From Thermoplasmata archaeon (GTDB lineage Archaea > Thermoplasmatota > Thermoplasmata > Lutacidiplasmatales > UBA184): 34,944 nt of DNA. Made by a program: the position numbers and the translations under genes. Shown piece after piece: positions 1 to 8,718 of the stretch (positions within the stretch are counted from its first letter, which is position 1; every line of letters begins with the position of its first letter). The stretch covers positions 1-34,944 of the forward strand of contig JAKAWP010000012.1 of assembly GCA_021816955.1 (NCBI GenBank). Reading direction: 5' to 3'. The notes under the pieces are model-generated. The model was not told the DNA's origin. It saw only the letters and a program-made list of their open reading frames with translations, and ran no database searches.

Positions 1-90
1 CCGGACGCACGAGCCGTTCTCGCCCAACTCGCGGTCGGCCAGGTCACTTTGGGAAGGGTCGCCGATCTCCCCCGACCTCCGCTTCGCTGA
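1..90 (+). CDS. Possible C-terminal fragment of a CDS truncated by the window edge (unknown product)
   Basis: Frame 1 is open from the window edge to TGA at 88-90 (PDARAVLAQLAVGQVTLGRVADLPRPPLR*). Too short to identify. Confidence 0.3.
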   Translation, partial: PDARAVLAQLAVGQVTLGRVADLPRPPLR

Positions 91-300
91 GCCACGAACC
101 GGGGAGTATCGCTCACTCGCTTCAAGGGCCGTAGGGGATCCCAATGATGTCGGTGGGAGGCGAGGCAACCTAACACGACGCACGAATTCCCCGGCAAGTG
201 GTCCTTCGACCTCAGAGTGCTGTCGACAGCGCCATCGGATGGGACGACCGCGAAGATCGAGGGCCGATCGCCGCGGGCTTACATTCCCGGGAGGCGCGCC

Positions 301-1038
301 GTGAGTCCGAATCCGCCGGCTCGGCGGATGGAGCGCTGTCCGGTCTGCGCTACGATCGTCCGCACGGATCGCGTGGTGGTCCACTTACGATCGATCCATC
401 CGGATCGGGTCGACTCTCGGGAAGTGCTCCGCTACTTGCGGGATCGTCGGGAAGCGCTGGGCGCCACGGCACGGAGCGCCCGGCGACCGATGGGACGTGG
501 ATGGACCCGATGGCGCATCGTGGGGGTGATCCTTGCGGCGGCGGCCGTGAGCGGAGTGACCTACTACGTGTTGTTCCCTCCGAATCACCCGGCGGTCAAC
601 GACGGCTCGGCCGCGCCGGATTTTTCTTTCACCACGCCTAGTGGAGGGTCATCTCAGCTGAGCGCTTACGTGGGCCACCCTCTGGTATTGTGGTGGGTGG
701 CCACGTGGTGCAGCAGTTGTCAGCTTGCTACCCAGGTATTCGCCCAGCAGTATCTGTCGCAGTACGAGAACGCGCACGTGCTCCTTCTCGAAATGGAGGA
801 TTACAACGACCTCGGCCAATCCGGGCCGAGCATCTCGGCGATGGCGTCGGCGTATGGCTATCACGGCCAGTCGGGATGGGTGCTGGGCGTCGGGTCGTCG
901 TCCGGCACCTCCACCTACAACCCTCAGGACCAGCTCGATTACTACTACGTGATCAGCGGCTCGGGCGTCATCGTTTCGCAGGGCGCGGGACTCGGCGGGA
1001 ATTTCGCCGCCGCGTTGAGCGCGGCGACGGGGGGATGA
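301..1038 (+). CDS. Membrane-anchored thioredoxin-like protein with N-terminal C2H2-type zinc-finger-like motif
   Basis: In-frame GTG at 301 within ORF 217-1038. N-terminus has CPVC-x11-H-x4-H; one TM helix (WRIVGVILAAAAVSGVTYYVLF); then a TlpA/thioredoxin-like domain with WWVATWCSSCQLATQVF (CxxC). Confidence 0.75.
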   Translation: MSPNPPARRMERCPVCATIVRTDRVVVHLRSIHPDRVDSREVLRYLRDRREALGATARSARRPMGRGWTRWRIVGVILAAAAVSGVTYYVLFPPNHPAVNDGSAAPDFSFTTPSGGSSQLSAYVGHPLVLWWVATWCSSCQLATQVFAQQYLSQYENAHVLLLEMEDYNDLGQSGPSISAMASAYGYHGQSGWVLGVGSSSGTSTYNPQDQLDYYYVISGSGVIVSQGAGLGGNFAAALSAATGG

Positions 1039-1060
1039 GATTCCCCCGGTCGATCGGCGC

Positions 1061-1648
1061 GTGGAGACGATGGCCGCACGCCACGGGGCGCCCGGCGCCC
1101 CCGCGGTTCCGGATCGTTTCCCGGAGGGACCGGCCCTTCGGGAGATCTTCGCTCATCCGGCGTACCGCTGGGCGTATCCATTGCTCGGCGCGGGAATCGC
1201 CTTGGGGTATGCCTGGCTCCTCCCCGGCCTCGAACTTTGGAGTCTCGGCGTCTGGGTCATACAGTTTGTCACCCCGGTCCAACTGGCCTTCGCCCTGGCG
1301 ATGGGCGCGCTCCTTCCGTTGGTGATTCTCCTCAACGTGTACTACTGGCGGCATCCTTCCTGCTGCCGACGCACCTCGAGCACCGAGCGGGCTCCGATTT
1401 TCTCGGCCATTCTCGGCGGTGTCATTCCCAACCTCCTCTGTTGTACTCCCTTCATTCCGGTACTGCTCGCGGTGTTCCTCTCGGGGGCCGCCCTGCTGGC
1501 CGTCTCCCCACCGATCCAGTACGTGCTCAACGCCTATGCCTGGACATTCTATGCGGTGGCGGTCCTCAGCACTTGGTGGTCGATTCGAATGACGGCGCGT
1601 CGGTACTCGAAGGAGAGCCTCTGGTACGAGGCGCCGAGCCCGGAGTGA
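1061..1648 (+). CDS. Polytopic membrane protein with two vicinal cysteine pairs
   Basis: 195 aa with several hydrophobic segments; HPSCCRR and NLLCCTPF motifs. Begins 22 bp after the thioredoxin-like gene on the same strand. Confidence 0.7.
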   Translation: METMAARHGAPGAPAVPDRFPEGPALREIFAHPAYRWAYPLLGAGIALGYAWLLPGLELWSLGVWVIQFVTPVQLAFALAMGALLPLVILLNVYYWRHPSCCRRTSSTERAPIFSAILGGVIPNLLCCTPFIPVLLAVFLSGAALLAVSPPIQYVLNAYAWTFYAVAVLSTWWSIRMTARRYSKESLWYEAPSPE

Positions 1649-1810
1649 GTCGCGTCGGTGGCCCTCCCAACCCTTATTGCCCCGTCCCCACCCTCACCGA
1701 TCTCTTGGTCCCAGGGCCGCCACGGAGGTCCACCGTCCCTAGGCCGCCGGCGGGCAAAATCGGGCCGCTTCTGGAACGGGGCCGCGCGGCCTCCCGAGTA
1801 TTTCGGGAAG

Positions 1811-1895
1811 TGCAGGGGGTGAGATTTGAACTCACGAACTCCTTCGAGACCAGGACCTCAACCTGGCGCCTTTGACCAAGCTGGGCCACCCCTGC
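1811..1895 (-). tRNA. tRNA-Leu (anticodon GAG)
   Basis: Reverse strand folds as a class II tRNA: acceptor GCAGGGG/CCCCTGC, D-stem GCC/GGC, anticodon arm CCAGG-TTGAGGT-CCTGG, long variable arm, T-arm GTGAG-TTCAAAT-CTCAC, discriminator A. CCA not encoded; no intron seen. Confidence 0.93.
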
Positions 1896-2102
1896 ACGCG
1901 GGGCGTCTCGACCGGAGCGCGCCCATTAACGTTTCCGAATCCCGGAACCCCCTGGTCCCGCGGATCCGGTCCGGGGACGAAGATCCGATCTCCAGTTCAG
2001 CCTCGAGGCGTGAGCGCGCCTCCGAACGCCGCCCCGGGTCAGAGGAACGATCGTCGTACCAACGCAACATAAAAAGTCCGGACTCCGAGTCTCTCTCTTC
2101 GC

Positions 2103-2717
2103 ATGGGTGCGGCCGTCCACGTCAGCCCGGGGGTTGGGGGGGAACCGTCCGCCGCCCACCGCACCTCCCCACCCCTCGTGACGTGGCGGGCCGTCCCGCT
2201 CGTCGCCGTTCCCGTTGGAGCCCTCCTGGTCGCGCTCGGTCTGCACGCGTTCGTGGCGCTCGATTACGTCCATGTGATGAACGGCGCGCTCTGGACGGGA
2301 ATCGACATCTTCCTCGGACTCGTCATCGGGCCGATCCTCGGCCGGATGTCGCCGCCCGCCCGCGCCGACTTCGTCCAGCGGCTGGTTCCGACGATGCTGT
2401 TTCTGATGCCGACGCTCGCGGCGGTGACGATCACCGCCGGCATCTACCTCGCCCTCTCGGCCGGCGTGTTCAACCTGGCCTACCCCACGATCCAAGCCGC
2501 CGGCATCCTCGTGATCATCCTCGCGGCCCAAGGGTTCGGGATCTTTCTCCCGAACGAGCTTCGGATCGTTCTCGAGCTGCGACGCCCCCAGCCGAACATC
2601 GCGAAGATCGGCCGCCTCGGACTCCTCAATGCCCAGCTCGCGGGCGTTCAAGCGGCGGTGCAGATCGCGCTCATCTTCGTGATGGCGAGCCTCGCCGCCG
2701 GCCTCGTCTATTTCTGA
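2103..2717 (+). CDS. Integral membrane protein (multi-TM, unknown function)
   Basis: 204 aa, strongly hydrophobic segments (VAVPVGALLVALGLHAF, IDIFLGLVIGPIL, PTLAAVTITAGIYLALS, IQAAGILVIILAAQGFGIFL). ATAAAAAG box about 34 nt upstream of the ATG. Confidence 0.75.
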   Translation: MGAAVHVSPGVGGEPSAAHRTSPPLVTWRAVPLVAVPVGALLVALGLHAFVALDYVHVMNGALWTGIDIFLGLVIGPILGRMSPPARADFVQRLVPTMLFLMPTLAAVTITAGIYLALSAGVFNLAYPTIQAAGILVIILAAQGFGIFLPNELRIVLELRRPQPNIAKIGRLGLLNAQLAGVQAAVQIALIFVMASLAAGLVYF

Positions 2718-2875
2718 CCGCCCCCGCGCCGTCGGGTCCCGTGAATCGTCGGAAGGGCCGTTCGATCGGTGGATGGGTCGTCCCCCGCGCGCTTCATTAT
2801 CTAGACGAGGTCGTTGACCGTCCCGAGCGACCGGCCCGGGGGCCGCACCCCCACCTCACCGGTCCACCCGCCTCC

Positions 2876-4081
2876 ATGGCCGCCTGCTCGATCCGAAGTC
2901 GCCGCCTGCCGAACCGGTCGATCGGCTCCGCGCGCGACTCGGTCGCCCTCCGCCGCGCCGTCCTTCGCGAGGTCGCCCTAGATCTGGTCGAGCCGTTCGA
3001 AACGAGCTTCGGGGTAGAACGCCGCCGCCGGTTCCTGCTACTCGAACTCGAATCCCGGGACGGTCTTGTGGGGTGGGGCGAGTGCGCGGCCGCCCGAGAG
3101 CCGCGCTATTCGAGCGAGACGGTCGGCACCGCGCGGGAAACCCTCGGGCGCCTCCTACCGGCCCTTCTTTCCCCCGAACCGGTCTCGCTCGCGGCGTTCC
3201 ACGCCCGCGCGGACCGGTATCGAGGGCACGCGATGGCGAAGGCGACGGTCGAGACGGCCCTCATCGACCTACTCGCGCGGGCGCGGGGCTGCTCGATCGC
3301 CGAGTGGCTCGGTGGCCGGCGGCGACGGGTCGAGGTCGGGGTGAGCGTCGGGATCCACCCGACGCCGGACGCGCTCGTCCGCCGCGTCGGCGCGTACCTC
3401 GACGACGGCTACCGACGGGTGAAACTCAAGGTCCGTCCCGGCTGGGACGACGTGCCGGTCGGCGCCGTCCGACGGGCGTACCCCGACCTCGAGATCTGGG
3501 TCGATGCGAACCAGGCGTACCCGACGACGGCCGCGGCCGATATCCGCCGCTGGGCGTCCGCCCACCGGGTCGCGCAGGTCGAGCAACCGTTCGCCGAGCG
3601 GGCCGTTCGGGCGCACGCCGATCTCGCCCGACACGCGCCGTTCCGGGTCTGCCTCGACGAGTCGATCGTCGACCGGCCCTCGCTCGAAGACGCGATCCGA
3701 GCTCGCGCGCTCACGAGCCTCAACGTGAAGACGTCGCGCGTGGGCGGGCTCACGGCCGCGCGGGAGCTCGCGAGACTTGCCGCCATAGCGGGCGTGCCGG
3801 CGTGGGTCGGCGGCATGCTTGAGAGCGGCGTCGGCCGCGCCCACAACGTTCACCTCGCCTCCCTCGGCCCGTTCACGCTGCCGGGCGACCTTTCGGCGAG
3901 CGGGCGGTACTACCGGACCGATCTGGTCGACCCCCCGTTCGTCCTACGGCCCGGCAGCACCTTGGAAGTTCCGCGATCCCCCGGGATTGGCGTCGAGGTC
4001 GTCCCCGCCGCTCTGCGGCGCGCGACGCGGTGGACCCGGACCTGGACGGTGGGAGGGGGTGGTCACTCCGCCCGATCCTAA
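2876..4081 (+). CDS. menC: Enolase-superfamily enzyme, o-succinylbenzoate synthase-like (or N-acylamino acid racemase / dipeptide epimerase)
   Basis: KLKVRPGWD, WVDANQAY, VEQPF, CLDESI, NVKTSRVGGLT and a C-terminal PGDLSASGRYY motif characteristic of MenC/NSAR proteins. ATG 2876 chosen inside the longer ORF. Confidence 0.75.
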   Translation: MAACSIRSRRLPNRSIGSARDSVALRRAVLREVALDLVEPFETSFGVERRRRFLLLELESRDGLVGWGECAAAREPRYSSETVGTARETLGRLLPALLSPEPVSLAAFHARADRYRGHAMAKATVETALIDLLARARGCSIAEWLGGRRRRVEVGVSVGIHPTPDALVRRVGAYLDDGYRRVKLKVRPGWDDVPVGAVRRAYPDLEIWVDANQAYPTTAAADIRRWASAHRVAQVEQPFAERAVRAHADLARHAPFRVCLDESIVDRPSLEDAIRARALTSLNVKTSRVGGLTAARELARLAAIAGVPAWVGGMLESGVGRAHNVHLASLGPFTLPGDLSASGRYYRTDLVDPPFVLRPGSTLEVPRSPGIGVEVVPAALRRATRWTRTWTVGGGGHSARS

Positions 4082-4284
4082 GGCCGGTCCGCGGATCCGA
4101 TCGTCGTTCGATCGGACTGCCCGGGCGAACGGCCGCCGGCGCACCCTCCCGCGGGATCGGCGTCGGCGCTCCTTGGCCCCTCGATTCCCCAATCCGGGCC
4201 GTGGCCGCGCTCCGGGGGCGCGCTTCCCGCCCTGCCCGATACGCCCGAAAGGCGGTTAAGCGACTCCGATCGTCCGGGCCGACC

Positions 4285-4671
4285 GTGCCGGAGCGGCTCG
4301 ACTCTCGGGAACGTCGCGACCCGGACGCCGTGTACATCGGCGCGAAGCCGACGATGACGTACGTCTTCCAGGTCGTGAGTCACCTCTACAGCGGTCCCGG
4401 CCCCGTGCGCGTGCGGGCCCGCGGGGCCGTCATCGCGAAGGCGGTCGACGTCGTGGAGGTCGTCCGACGCCGGTTCCTCGAAGGCGCCGTGACGGTCGGC
4501 CCGATCGAGATCGGTACGGAACGGCTCGTCAACCGGGCGGGGCGCGAGACGAACGTCTCGACGATCACGATCCCCTTGGTCCGGGCGGGGCCGCTGCCTC
4601 CGGGACCGGCGCCGGGCGCGGCTCCGGGGGCGGCGCCGGCGACGGACGGGTCGCCGTCGGCCGAGACGTGA
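4285..4671 (+). CDS. albA: DNA/RNA-binding protein Alba with Pro/Ala-rich C-terminal tail
   Basis: VYIGAKPTMTYVFQVV...VRARGAVIAKAVDVVEVVRRRFLEG...IGTERLVNRAGRETNVSTITIPLVR is the Alba fold signature. GTG 4285 lies 29 nt downstream of a TTAAG box. Confidence 0.88.
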   Translation: MPERLDSRERRDPDAVYIGAKPTMTYVFQVVSHLYSGPGPVRVRARGAVIAKAVDVVEVVRRRFLEGAVTVGPIEIGTERLVNRAGRETNVSTITIPLVRAGPLPPGPAPGAAPGAAPATDGSPSAET

Positions 4672-6418
4672 CGACCCAAGTGCCGGCGAAGCGGTCCCCG
4701 AGGCGCTGGCGTTCGTCGCTCCAAAGGACGATCAGCAGTCCGATCGCGCCGAGCAGGGCGGTGCCCGCCGCGACCGTCGCGCCGACGAGGATCGCGGGAA
4801 GCGCGCCGACGCTGGTGGTGAGGTCGCCGCCCGCGAGGCCGCCGGCCCCGTGCCACGCGAGAGCGACGGCAAGCGCCCCCCCGATCCCGACCACGGTGAG
4901 GAGCGCCAGCTTCGTCGATTCGCGCACCAGGCTTGCGAGGAGGCTCGGCCGCTCGAGCGCCCGGTCGCGCACCGCGATACGCATCGCCGCCTTTCCGATC
5001 GTCTGGCCGGTCCACCGGTCGCCGAGGGCGAAGTAGAGGAACGCCGCCGCCGGGTAGCCGTACGCCGCCGCGAGGAACGTCGGCGACGACAACAGTCTGT
5101 CGAGCGAACCCCCGGTCGAGGCCGTGATCGCCACCCACAGGGCGGCCGCGGGGCCGGTCACGATCGCGAGGTCGATGAGAAAGGCGACGATCCGGGCGCT
5201 CGGCTTTGCGTATCGGCGACGGACGAGGCGAGTGGCGATCCCGGCGAGCCCGCGGGCCGCGAGGTACGCCCGAATCCCGTCGCGCGTATCGTCCGAGCCC
5301 GACTTCGCGAGCGCGGAGAGGTTGGCGAAATCGGCATGGACCCACGAAGGCACGTCAAGTCCGTTCCACGGGTCCGGTCCCGCGGGTTCGCTCGCGAGGA
5401 GCCGATGCGCGTTGACCGCCGCCAGGCGCGCCGCCTCGCACGAAGCCTCGATCGACGCGCGGATCTCCCCGCGCGCGCCCGCGTCGAACGCCCGGGAAAA
5501 CGCGGCGTCCAGTCGGGGTGGGCCGTCTCGAACCACGGTGTCCGACGGGAGGCGCCAGCGGCCATCGACGAACCAGTACGTGGCCAAGGCGGCGAGAAGG
5601 GCGAGGAGCGGAGAGAGGTACACGAGATCGAGGATCCCGGCGCCGCCGATCGAGTAGAGTTGGACGGTGCCGGCGCCGTACAGGCCGGGTTGGCGCCAGA
5701 CGTCCGCGCCGACGAGCACACCGAGCGCCGACGACGCGTAGGCGATCGGCAGGCCGAACGCTCGATCCGGGCCGGCCGGCCATATCGCGACGGCGAGCAC
5801 TCCGACGGCGACCGGGGGAAGGAGGTAGAGCGGGTACGGTTCCGAGACCCCGACCCCGGGGCTCGGGGTGGCGAGGGCGTACGTCGTGACGCTCACCCCG
5901 ACCGTCAAGACGAACCAGATCGCGAGGCGGGTCGCCGGCACGGCTTGCGAGAACGAGCGACCCGGCGCGCGGGCGAGCGCGACCGCGAGCGCGGCGCTCA
6001 CCGCACCGACGCCGGCGATCGCGCCGACCGAGCCCGCCCACGGGGGCGCGACGACGAGCAGGGCAATGACCGCCGAGCCGAACGCGGCGAAGCCGAGCGC
6101 CGCCGCCCAGCTCGCGCGCCGGCTGCCTCGTACGAGCCGCGCGATTAGGAGCGCCGCGATCACGAACGGGAACGCGGCGCCGCTCAAGTCGACGGCCAGA
6201 AGGCTGCCCTCGATCATCGCGATCGGCAGGTTCGCCAGCCAGCCCAAGATCGACCCGACGAACAAGAGCCAGAACGTCCGCGAGCCGAGCCCGAGCGCCT
6301 CCGCGAACGTCGGCCGCTCCCACGCGAGCAGAAAGAGCGCGAGCCAGCCGAGCGCGGGGATCGCGAGCGGGACGGCGGAACTCGAGATGTCGAGGGCCAG
6401 CTCGATCGGATCGACCAT
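4565..6418 (-). CDS. Membrane protein with multi-TM N-terminal region and C-terminal RDD domain
   Basis: Many TM segments, then KPSARIVAFLIDLAIVTGP...LGDRWTGQTIGKAAMRIAVRDR (RDD family). ATG (MVDPIELALDI) at 6418. Confidence 0.8.
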   Translation of the reverse strand: MVDPIELALDISSSAVPLAIPALGWLALFLLAWERPTFAEALGLGSRTFWLLFVGSILGWLANLPIAMIEGSLLAVDLSGAAFPFVIAALLIARLVRGSRRASWAAALGFAAFGSAVIALLVVAPPWAGSVGAIAGVGAVSAALAVALARAPGRSFSQAVPATRLAIWFVLTVGVSVTTYALATPSPGVGVSEPYPLYLLPPVAVGVLAVAIWPAGPDRAFGLPIAYASSALGVLVGADVWRQPGLYGAGTVQLYSIGGAGILDLVYLSPLLALLAALATYWFVDGRWRLPSDTVVRDGPPRLDAAFSRAFDAGARGEIRASIEASCEAARLAAVNAHRLLASEPAGPDPWNGLDVPSWVHADFANLSALAKSGSDDTRDGIRAYLAARGLAGIATRLVRRRYAKPSARIVAFLIDLAIVTGPAAALWVAITASTGGSLDRLLSSPTFLAAAYGYPAAAFLYFALGDRWTGQTIGKAAMRIAVRDRALERPSLLASLVRESTKLALLTVVGIGGALAVALAWHGAGGLAGGDLTTSVGALPAILVGATVAAGTALLGAIGLLIVLWSDERQRLGDRFAGTWVVTSRPTATRPSPAPPPEPRPAPVPEAAAPPGPRGS

Positions 6419-6506
6419 ACCGACGCGACGCGGACGGAGTGCGCGAGGAGGCGCTCGAACGCGCGGTCGGCTAAAGGTTTTGTCCGACGGGCGCGTCCCG
6501 AGCCCG

Positions 6507-7907
6507 ATGAACCCGACCCGATGGGAAGTCGACTCGCTCGGCCGTCGCGAAGTCCCGGCCAAGGCGTACTGGGGCATTCAGACGCTGCGCGCCCGGGAGA
6601 ATTTCCCGGTGAGCGGACTGCGCGTCTCGCCGCATCTGATCCGGGCTTACGCGTGGCTCAAGCTCGCCGCGGCCCGCGCGAACGCCGCGCTCGGGGCGCT
6701 CGACGCGCGGCGAGCCGACGCCATCGCCCGGGCGGCCGAGGAGGTGGCGAGCGGCCGCTTCGACGCGGAGTTCGTCGTCGACGTCTTCCAGGCCGGTGCC
6801 GGCGTGAGCCTGCACATGAACGTGAACGAGGTCCTCGCGAACCGGGCCCTCGAGATCCTCGGCCGGCCGCGCGGCGACTACGCGGAGCTGAGTCCGAACG
6901 ATCACGTCAACCGCGGCCAATCGACGAACGACACGTACCCGTCGGCCGCCCAGGTTGCGACGCTGTTCGCCTTCCGCGAGCTCGTGCCGGCGGTCCGCAC
7001 CCTCGTCGCGAGCCTCAGGAAGAAGGCGGAGGAGTTTCGGGGACTCGCGAAGGCCGGCCGCACGCACCTCAAGGACGCGATGCCGGTCACGCTCGGCGCC
7101 GAGTTTGGCGCTTGGGCGACCGCGCTCGAACGACTGCTCGAAGCGCTGCCGCCGATCGAGCGGGCGCTCGCCGAGATCCCCTTGGGGGGGAGCGCGGTTG
7201 GGACCGGCATCAACACGCGACCGGGCTACCGGGCGCGCGTCGTCGAGGAGTACGCGCGGCTCACCGGCCTCGCGCTGACCGTCGCCCGGGACCCGTTCGA
7301 ATCGATGGAGAGCCGCTGGCCGCTCGCCCACGCCTCGGGCTGGCTCAAGTCGCTCGCGCTCGAGCTGATCCGGATCGCGAACGACATCCGCCTGTTGTCG
7401 AGCGGCCCGGCGACGGGGCTCGACGAGTTCCGGGTCCCCGAGATCCAGCCGGGCTCTTCGATCATGCCGGCGAAGGTGAACCCGGCCGCCGCCGAGTGCC
7501 TCAACATGGTGGCGTTCCATGTCGTCGGGGCCGACACGGCCTCCGCGCTTGCCGTGCAAGGCGGCCAGCTTGAGTTGAACGTGATGACGCCCCTCATCAC
7601 CTACGAGCTGCTCTTCTCGGCGGAGATCCTCGCCCGGTTCCTGCCGGTCTTCGCCCGGTCGTGCGTCGACGGGATCACGGCGAACCCGGCGCGGCTCGAG
7701 CGCTACCTGTTGTCGTCGACCGCGCTCGCCACGGTCCTCACTCCGAAGCTCGGCTACCTCGAGGTGGCGAAGCTTTTGCACGAGGCCGAGCGGACGGGCC
7801 GCCCGGTGAAGGAGCTTCTCGTGGAGAAGAAGCTGCTGACCCCTGCGGAGGTCGAGTCGCTCCTCGGGGCGGCGGCCCTCGCGAAGCTGGCCGAACCCGT
7901 CCCTTAA
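6507..7907 (+). CDS. aspA: Aspartate ammonia-lyase-like enzyme (class II fumarase/aspartase superfamily)
   Basis: DSLGRREVPAKAYWGIQTLRARENFPVSG, NDHVNRGQSTNDTYPSA, GSSIMPAKVNP signature. 'GIQTLRARENFPVSG' resembles AspA more than FumC. ATG 6507. Confidence 0.85.
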   Translation: MNPTRWEVDSLGRREVPAKAYWGIQTLRARENFPVSGLRVSPHLIRAYAWLKLAAARANAALGALDARRADAIARAAEEVASGRFDAEFVVDVFQAGAGVSLHMNVNEVLANRALEILGRPRGDYAELSPNDHVNRGQSTNDTYPSAAQVATLFAFRELVPAVRTLVASLRKKAEEFRGLAKAGRTHLKDAMPVTLGAEFGAWATALERLLEALPPIERALAEIPLGGSAVGTGINTRPGYRARVVEEYARLTGLALTVARDPFESMESRWPLAHASGWLKSLALELIRIANDIRLLSSGPATGLDEFRVPEIQPGSSIMPAKVNPAAAECLNMVAFHVVGADTASALAVQGGQLELNVMTPLITYELLFSAEILARFLPVFARSCVDGITANPARLERYLLSSTALATVLTPKLGYLEVAKLLHEAERTGRPVKELLVEKKLLTPAEVESLLGAAALAKLAEPVP

Positions 7908-7932
7908 ACCCCGGCCCGCGGGGCGCGAACGC

Positions 7933-7937
7933 TTAAG
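7933..7937 (+). promoter_or_regulatory. TTAAG promoter-like box upstream of the TrmB-family gene
   Basis: GCTTAAGAGGG in GC-rich surroundings, 33 nt before the ATG; recurs at similar spacing upstream of other genes here. Confidence 0.5.
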
Positions 7938-7965
7938 AGGGACGGGGCTCGGGCCGACGAGGCTC

Positions 7966-8718
7966 ATGGCAACGCTCGAAGAAGCGGCCGTCGCGCTCGG
8001 CACTCCGACCTCGGAAGAGTTCCGCCGTGCGGTCGAGGTGCTCGGCAAGGTCGGGCTCACCCAGTACGAGGCGCGCGCCTACATCGCGCTCGTCGCGCGG
8101 GGCGTCGGGGACGCGTCGACCGTCGCCAGTGCGGCCGGCATCCCCCGCACCTCCGCCTACAAGGTGATGGAGTCGCTCGCCGCGAAGGGATACGCCCAGG
8201 CCGCGGGCGGCAAGCCGATCCTGTTTCGGCCCACGCCCCCGCTCGACGTCGCGGAGACGCTGAAGGGCGCGATCCAGGACGTCTTCGACCAGCTCGCCTC
8301 GCTCCACCGGGTCGTCGCGGAGCACGGCGAGCCGCAGCTCGTCTACCTGTTGAGCGGCCGGGAGAAGGTCGTCGGGAAGATCGCCGAGATGCTCGACGCC
8401 GCGACCGAGACGTTCATTCTGACGATCGCCCAAGTGAGCGAAGTGCGCGACGAACTCGCGAAGAAGATCCAGAACGCGATCAAGCGCGGGGTCCGCGTCA
8501 CGTTCGTCACCGCCCCGCTCCAGAAGATACCGGACGGCGTCGAGCACGTTCCGCGGGAGAACCTCCTCGCCGCCGAGGCGCTCGCCGACGGCCGGCACGC
8601 CCTCCTCGCCGCGCCCGGGCTCGAAGCGTGCGGGTTCACCGACAACCCGATCCTGACCGCCCATCTGAAGCAGTTCCTCGAAGTGATCCTCGAGCGCGGG
8701 CCGTCGCCGGCGAAGTGA
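7966..8718 (+). CDS. TrmB-family transcriptional regulator
   Basis: N-terminal wHTH LGKVGLTQYEARAYIALVARGVGDASTVASAAGIPRTSAYKVMESLAAKGY. TTAAG box 33 nt upstream of the ATG. Confidence 0.88.
   Translation: MATLEEAAVALGTPTSEEFRRAVEVLGKVGLTQYEARAYIALVARGVGDASTVASAAGIPRTSAYKVMESLAAKGYAQAAGGKPILFRPTPPLDVAETLKGAIQDVFDQLASLHRVVAEHGEPQLVYLLSGREKVVGKIAEMLDAATETFILTIAQVSEVRDELAKKIQNAIKRGVRVTFVTAPLQKIPDGVEHVPRENLLAAEALADGRHALLAAPGLEACGFTDNPILTAHLKQFLEVILERGPSPAK

Noticed and set aside
1826-2875. N-terminal 350 aa of the 751-aa ORF 1826-4081
   Set aside because: It reads through the tRNA-Leu region and out of frame across the 2103-2717 membrane protein; low-complexity translation. Only the part from ATG 2876 looks like protein.
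4850-6148. 432-aa plus ORF antisense to the RDD gene
   Set aside because: Arg/Glu/Gly-rich shadow translation with no domain features.
6471-8060. 529-aa minus ORF antisense to aspA and the TrmB gene
   Set aside because: Shadow ORF; the plus-strand genes have clear family signatures.
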